A stretch of DNA of 15,997 nt from Planctomycetota bacterium. Lineage in GTDB: Bacteria > Planctomycetota > PUPC01. The position numbers were made by a program, and so were the translations under genes. Below the pieces are notes generated by a model. It made no database searches and was not told where the DNA came from. It was given only the letters and a program-made list of their open reading frames with translations. Numbering within the stretch: the first letter of the stretch is position 1; each line of letters opens with the position of its first letter. This document shows, piece by piece, positions 14,318 through 15,997 of the stretch. The stretch is from contig PWKM01000192.1 of assembly GCA_003559755.1 (NCBI GenBank), positions 1 to 15,997 on the forward strand, given 5' to 3'.

Positions 14318-15453
14318 TACTCGCTCTCTGTTTCCGTCTCCGACCTGCCATCCAGGTCGGTTGCCTTCGAAGTTCTCTTGACTCGAAGGGCGTTGGCCAT
14401 TGTGTTGGCAGCAAAAGCAGGTCGAGCGACGAGGAAGAATATCCTGCCCTTCAACTTCTCTATGATTTTCAGGAACAGCTTCAGGACAAGGCGTCGTCTG
14501 GGCGGCGCAAATTCCATCGCCATACGGCACCCTGTCAATACAACATCCCGGTGCCCCGCCCTCGTCGCCAATTCTGCGATTGAGATCATGCGGTGAAACA
14601 GAAACAATCGCGCGGTGGCGTTCAAGTGGCTGGTGACGCGGAGGTGGTCCCGGACGGTCAGATATGCATCCACCATACTTTGAAACGCAACTTGTGAAGT
14701 ATCGGCGGATATACAGCCCGGCTCGCCGTGTATGCGCTCGAAGGATAACGGCTCGCGGACTCCGACCACGCTGTCAGCACAGATTGCCGCCCGGACGTTG
14801 AACTCGACATCCTGATGACGTCGCAATGACTCTCGCCACGGGCCCGCCAGGCAAAGCACGCTCCTTCGAAACAGCACCGCCTGTGTATTCCAGCCGCCGG
14901 CACAAATACAGGCGTTCACTACGCCCCGGTTATTGGTGGCCGTGCCGGTCTGGGCCGCGAAATCGAAATTTTCTCCACTATCACCCGGTTCGTTCCAAAA
15001 AAATTCGATATCGCATACAACCAGGTCCGCTCGGTGCCGGGCCGCCGCCTCGGCCTGCCGGGCGATCTTTTCCGGGTGCATGATATCTTCGCAGTCCCAG
15101 AAATGGATGTACTCGCCGTGGGACTCGATGGCTCCTCGATTGCGAGCGGCCGGGGCGCCCTTGTTCTCCTGCCGGAAGTCGGCGAGCGTGAACTGCGGAT
15201 CGCCGGAATGTTCCGAACGCCACCCGGCGAGGACCTCGGCTGTGTCATCCGTCGAGCCGTCATCGACGACGATCGCTTCGATGGGGCGATAGGTCTGGGC
15301 GTAGATGCTGTCCAGCGTCTCGGCCAGCCGGTGGGCGCGGTTGTAAGTCGGAACGATGACACTGACCAGCCCCGGCTCACACTCCTCGCTCATCCACCGG
15401 CCGTGACAGGTCGGTGTCCAAAGTGATCGGGCTTGATCCAGGTCAATGCTCAT
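14317..15453 (-). CDS. Glycosyltransferase family 2 (GT-A fold)
   Basis: This 378-residue protein is an inverting family 2 glycosyltransferase. The nucleotide-sugar-binding start is VSVIVPTYNRA (30-40), with IVVDDGSTDDT (61-71) and NKGAPAARNRG (97-107) following. The metal-binding region reads HFWDCED (117-123), a departure from the common D-x-D-D. RHQDVEF (212-218) fits the later acidic catalytic motif. About 30 residues precede the fold; the ATG at 15453 is chosen because it overlaps the end of the pyruvyl transferase gene by 11 bp and suggests coupling, although no ribosome site is seen. Starts at 15462 or 15393 are possible. A partly hydrophobic stretch near 334-356 may touch the membrane. 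The basic and acidic C-terminal tail looks disordered. Confidence 0.88.
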   Translation of the reverse strand: MSIDLDQARSLWTPTCHGRWMSEECEPGLVSVIVPTYNRAHRLAETLDSIYAQTYRPIEAIVVDDGSTDDTAEVLAGWRSEHSGDPQFTLADFRQENKGAPAARNRGAIESHGEYIHFWDCEDIMHPEKIARQAEAAARHRADLVVCDIEFFWNEPGDSGENFDFAAQTGTATNNRGVVNACICAGGWNTQAVLFRRSVLCLAGPWRESLRRHQDVEFNVRAAICADSVVGVREPLSFERIHGEPGCISADTSQVAFQSMVDAYLTVRDHLRVTSHLNATARLFLFHRMISIAELATRAGHRDVVLTGCRMAMEFAPPRRRLVLKLFLKIIEKLKGRIFFLVARPAFAANTMANALRVKRTSKATDLDGRSETETESE

Positions 15454-15997
15454 GGTACACATCCGTTTGCTGTAGGAGGGCAAACACCTCTTTCCACATC
15501 TCTTCGATGGACCGGAGTTGATTCCCAGCGGCATCCTTCAACTTCGCGCCGAGCTCCGCCCGCTCCGTGGAGTCGAGCAGCATGCGGAGCTTGTCGCGGA
15601 CTTGATCTTCATCTTCGACGGGCAGGGGTATCAGCCCCTCCTGGAATCCATAATCCTTGAAAAGCATCTTGTACTTGTGACTCCACGCGGTGCCCAGGGC
15701 CGGGACACCCTGCGATAGTGCGCTGACCAGACCGTGGAATCTCGATGAGATCACGGCGCTCGCCGCTCCGATGATCCCTTTGATGGCCCGGGCATCAGGT
15801 TCGCGGACAATTTCCACGAATCTTTCCCGATCGTTCGCGATCTCATTCGCCAGGGGTCGATCGTCATCGTCGTGGACAAGAACAAACGGGTCGGCCCCGG
15901 CATCCTTCGACCACTGGAGCAATTTCTGCATCAGGGGAACGTAGGCGCCCCGCACGACGGAGTCGGTCGCATCGAGCATTTTGCAGTTGGGAACGAG
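15443..15997 (-). CDS. Polysaccharide pyruvyl transferase family protein, C-terminal part (cut by window edge)
   Basis: The frame is open through the right end of the window (residues LVPNCK precede the first Met at 15979), so 184 C-terminal residues are seen and the N-terminus lies outside. The strongest sign is ISSRFHGLVSALSQGVPALG followed by AWSHKYKMLFKDYG, the conserved Arg-Phe-His-Gly region of the polysaccharide pyruvyl transferase fold, which is found in CsaB, WcaK and AmsJ-like proteins. These add ketal pyruvate from phosphoenolpyruvate to a sugar residue, although some family members do other transfers. The upstream HDDDDRP and REPDARAIKGIIGAASAVI strands fit the same fold. The gene overlaps the GT2 gene by 11 bp and is the first visible gene of this minus-strand cluster; its promoter is outside the window. 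Confidence 0.85.
   Translation of the reverse strand, partial: LVPNCKMLDATDSVVRGAYVPLMQKLLQWSKDAGADPFVLVHDDDDRPLANEIANDRERFVEIVREPDARAIKGIIGAASAVISSRFHGLVSALSQGVPALGTAWSHKYKMLFKDYGFQEGLIPLPVEDEDQVRDKLRMLLDSTERAELGAKLKDAAGNQLRSIEEMWKEVFALLQQTDVYHEH

Noticed and set aside
14318..14530. N-terminal extension of the second GT4 gene to 14530
   Set aside because: It would overlap 213 bp of the GT2 gene and has no GT4 character; MPDTVIVV at 14317 is the natural start with a TAATG overlap.
1..15997. CRISPR arrays, tRNA or rRNA genes, insertion sequences, attachment sites
   Set aside because: No regularly spaced repeats, no cloverleaf-like stretch in the short intergenic gaps, no transposase or integrase frame, and no flanking direct repeats were seen.

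Overview
The window is a dense, GC-rich bacterial chromosome segment. Its short intergenic gaps, 4-bp or 1-bp gene overlaps, several GTG starts and mix of strong and absent Shine-Dalgarno sites are typical of such genomes. The gene mix is RecD2 helicase, RecO, a ferredoxin-tailed aldo/keto reductase, a Pta-like enzyme with a DUF2284 protein, and an exopolysaccharide cluster. This would fit an anaerobic or facultative member of Planctomycetota/PVC or a similar phylum, but nothing in the window fixes the taxonomy and I hold that only weakly. I see no rRNA, tRNA, transposase, integrase, CRISPR array or clear pseudogene. No stretch longer than about 230 bp lacks a gene.

Layout from left to right: (1) 2-1363 (+), the 3' part of a HEAT-repeat protein with a proline-rich linker and a YbjN-like C-terminal domain, ending in a GC-rich hairpin. 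(2) 6167-1406 (-), a tightly overlapping three-gene operon in transcription order recD2-type helicase, Zn-ribbon DNA methyltransferase, recO. (3) A 228-bp divergent promoter region, 6168-6395. (4) 6396-9210 (+), an AAC(3)-family N-acetyltransferase translationally coupled to an NAD(P)-binding epimerase/reductase, then a membrane sugar-1-phosphate transferase of the kind that starts polysaccharide synthesis on a lipid carrier. (5) 11910-9235 (-), an aldo/keto reductase with two [4Fe-4S] motifs, then, from its own near-consensus promoter, a phosphate acyltransferase and a Cys-rich DUF2284 protein. (6) 15997-12009 (-), the end of a polysaccharide gene cluster: partial polysaccharide pyruvyl transferase, GT2, GT4 and GT4 glycosyltransferases, all overlapping and presumably co-transcribed from outside the window.

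Two themes emerge. The minus-strand repair operon links a 5'-3' helicase, a DNA methyltransferase without a visible nuclease, and RecO; this is the most unusual arrangement here. The second theme is cell-surface polysaccharide. The priming transferase at 8269-9210 and the glycosyltransferase/pyruvyl-transferase cluster at 12009-15997 probably serve the same or related pathways, but they are split by a small redox and acyl-phosphate metabolism island. I found no sequence that clearly announces a wholly new system. The findings list context-based leads only.
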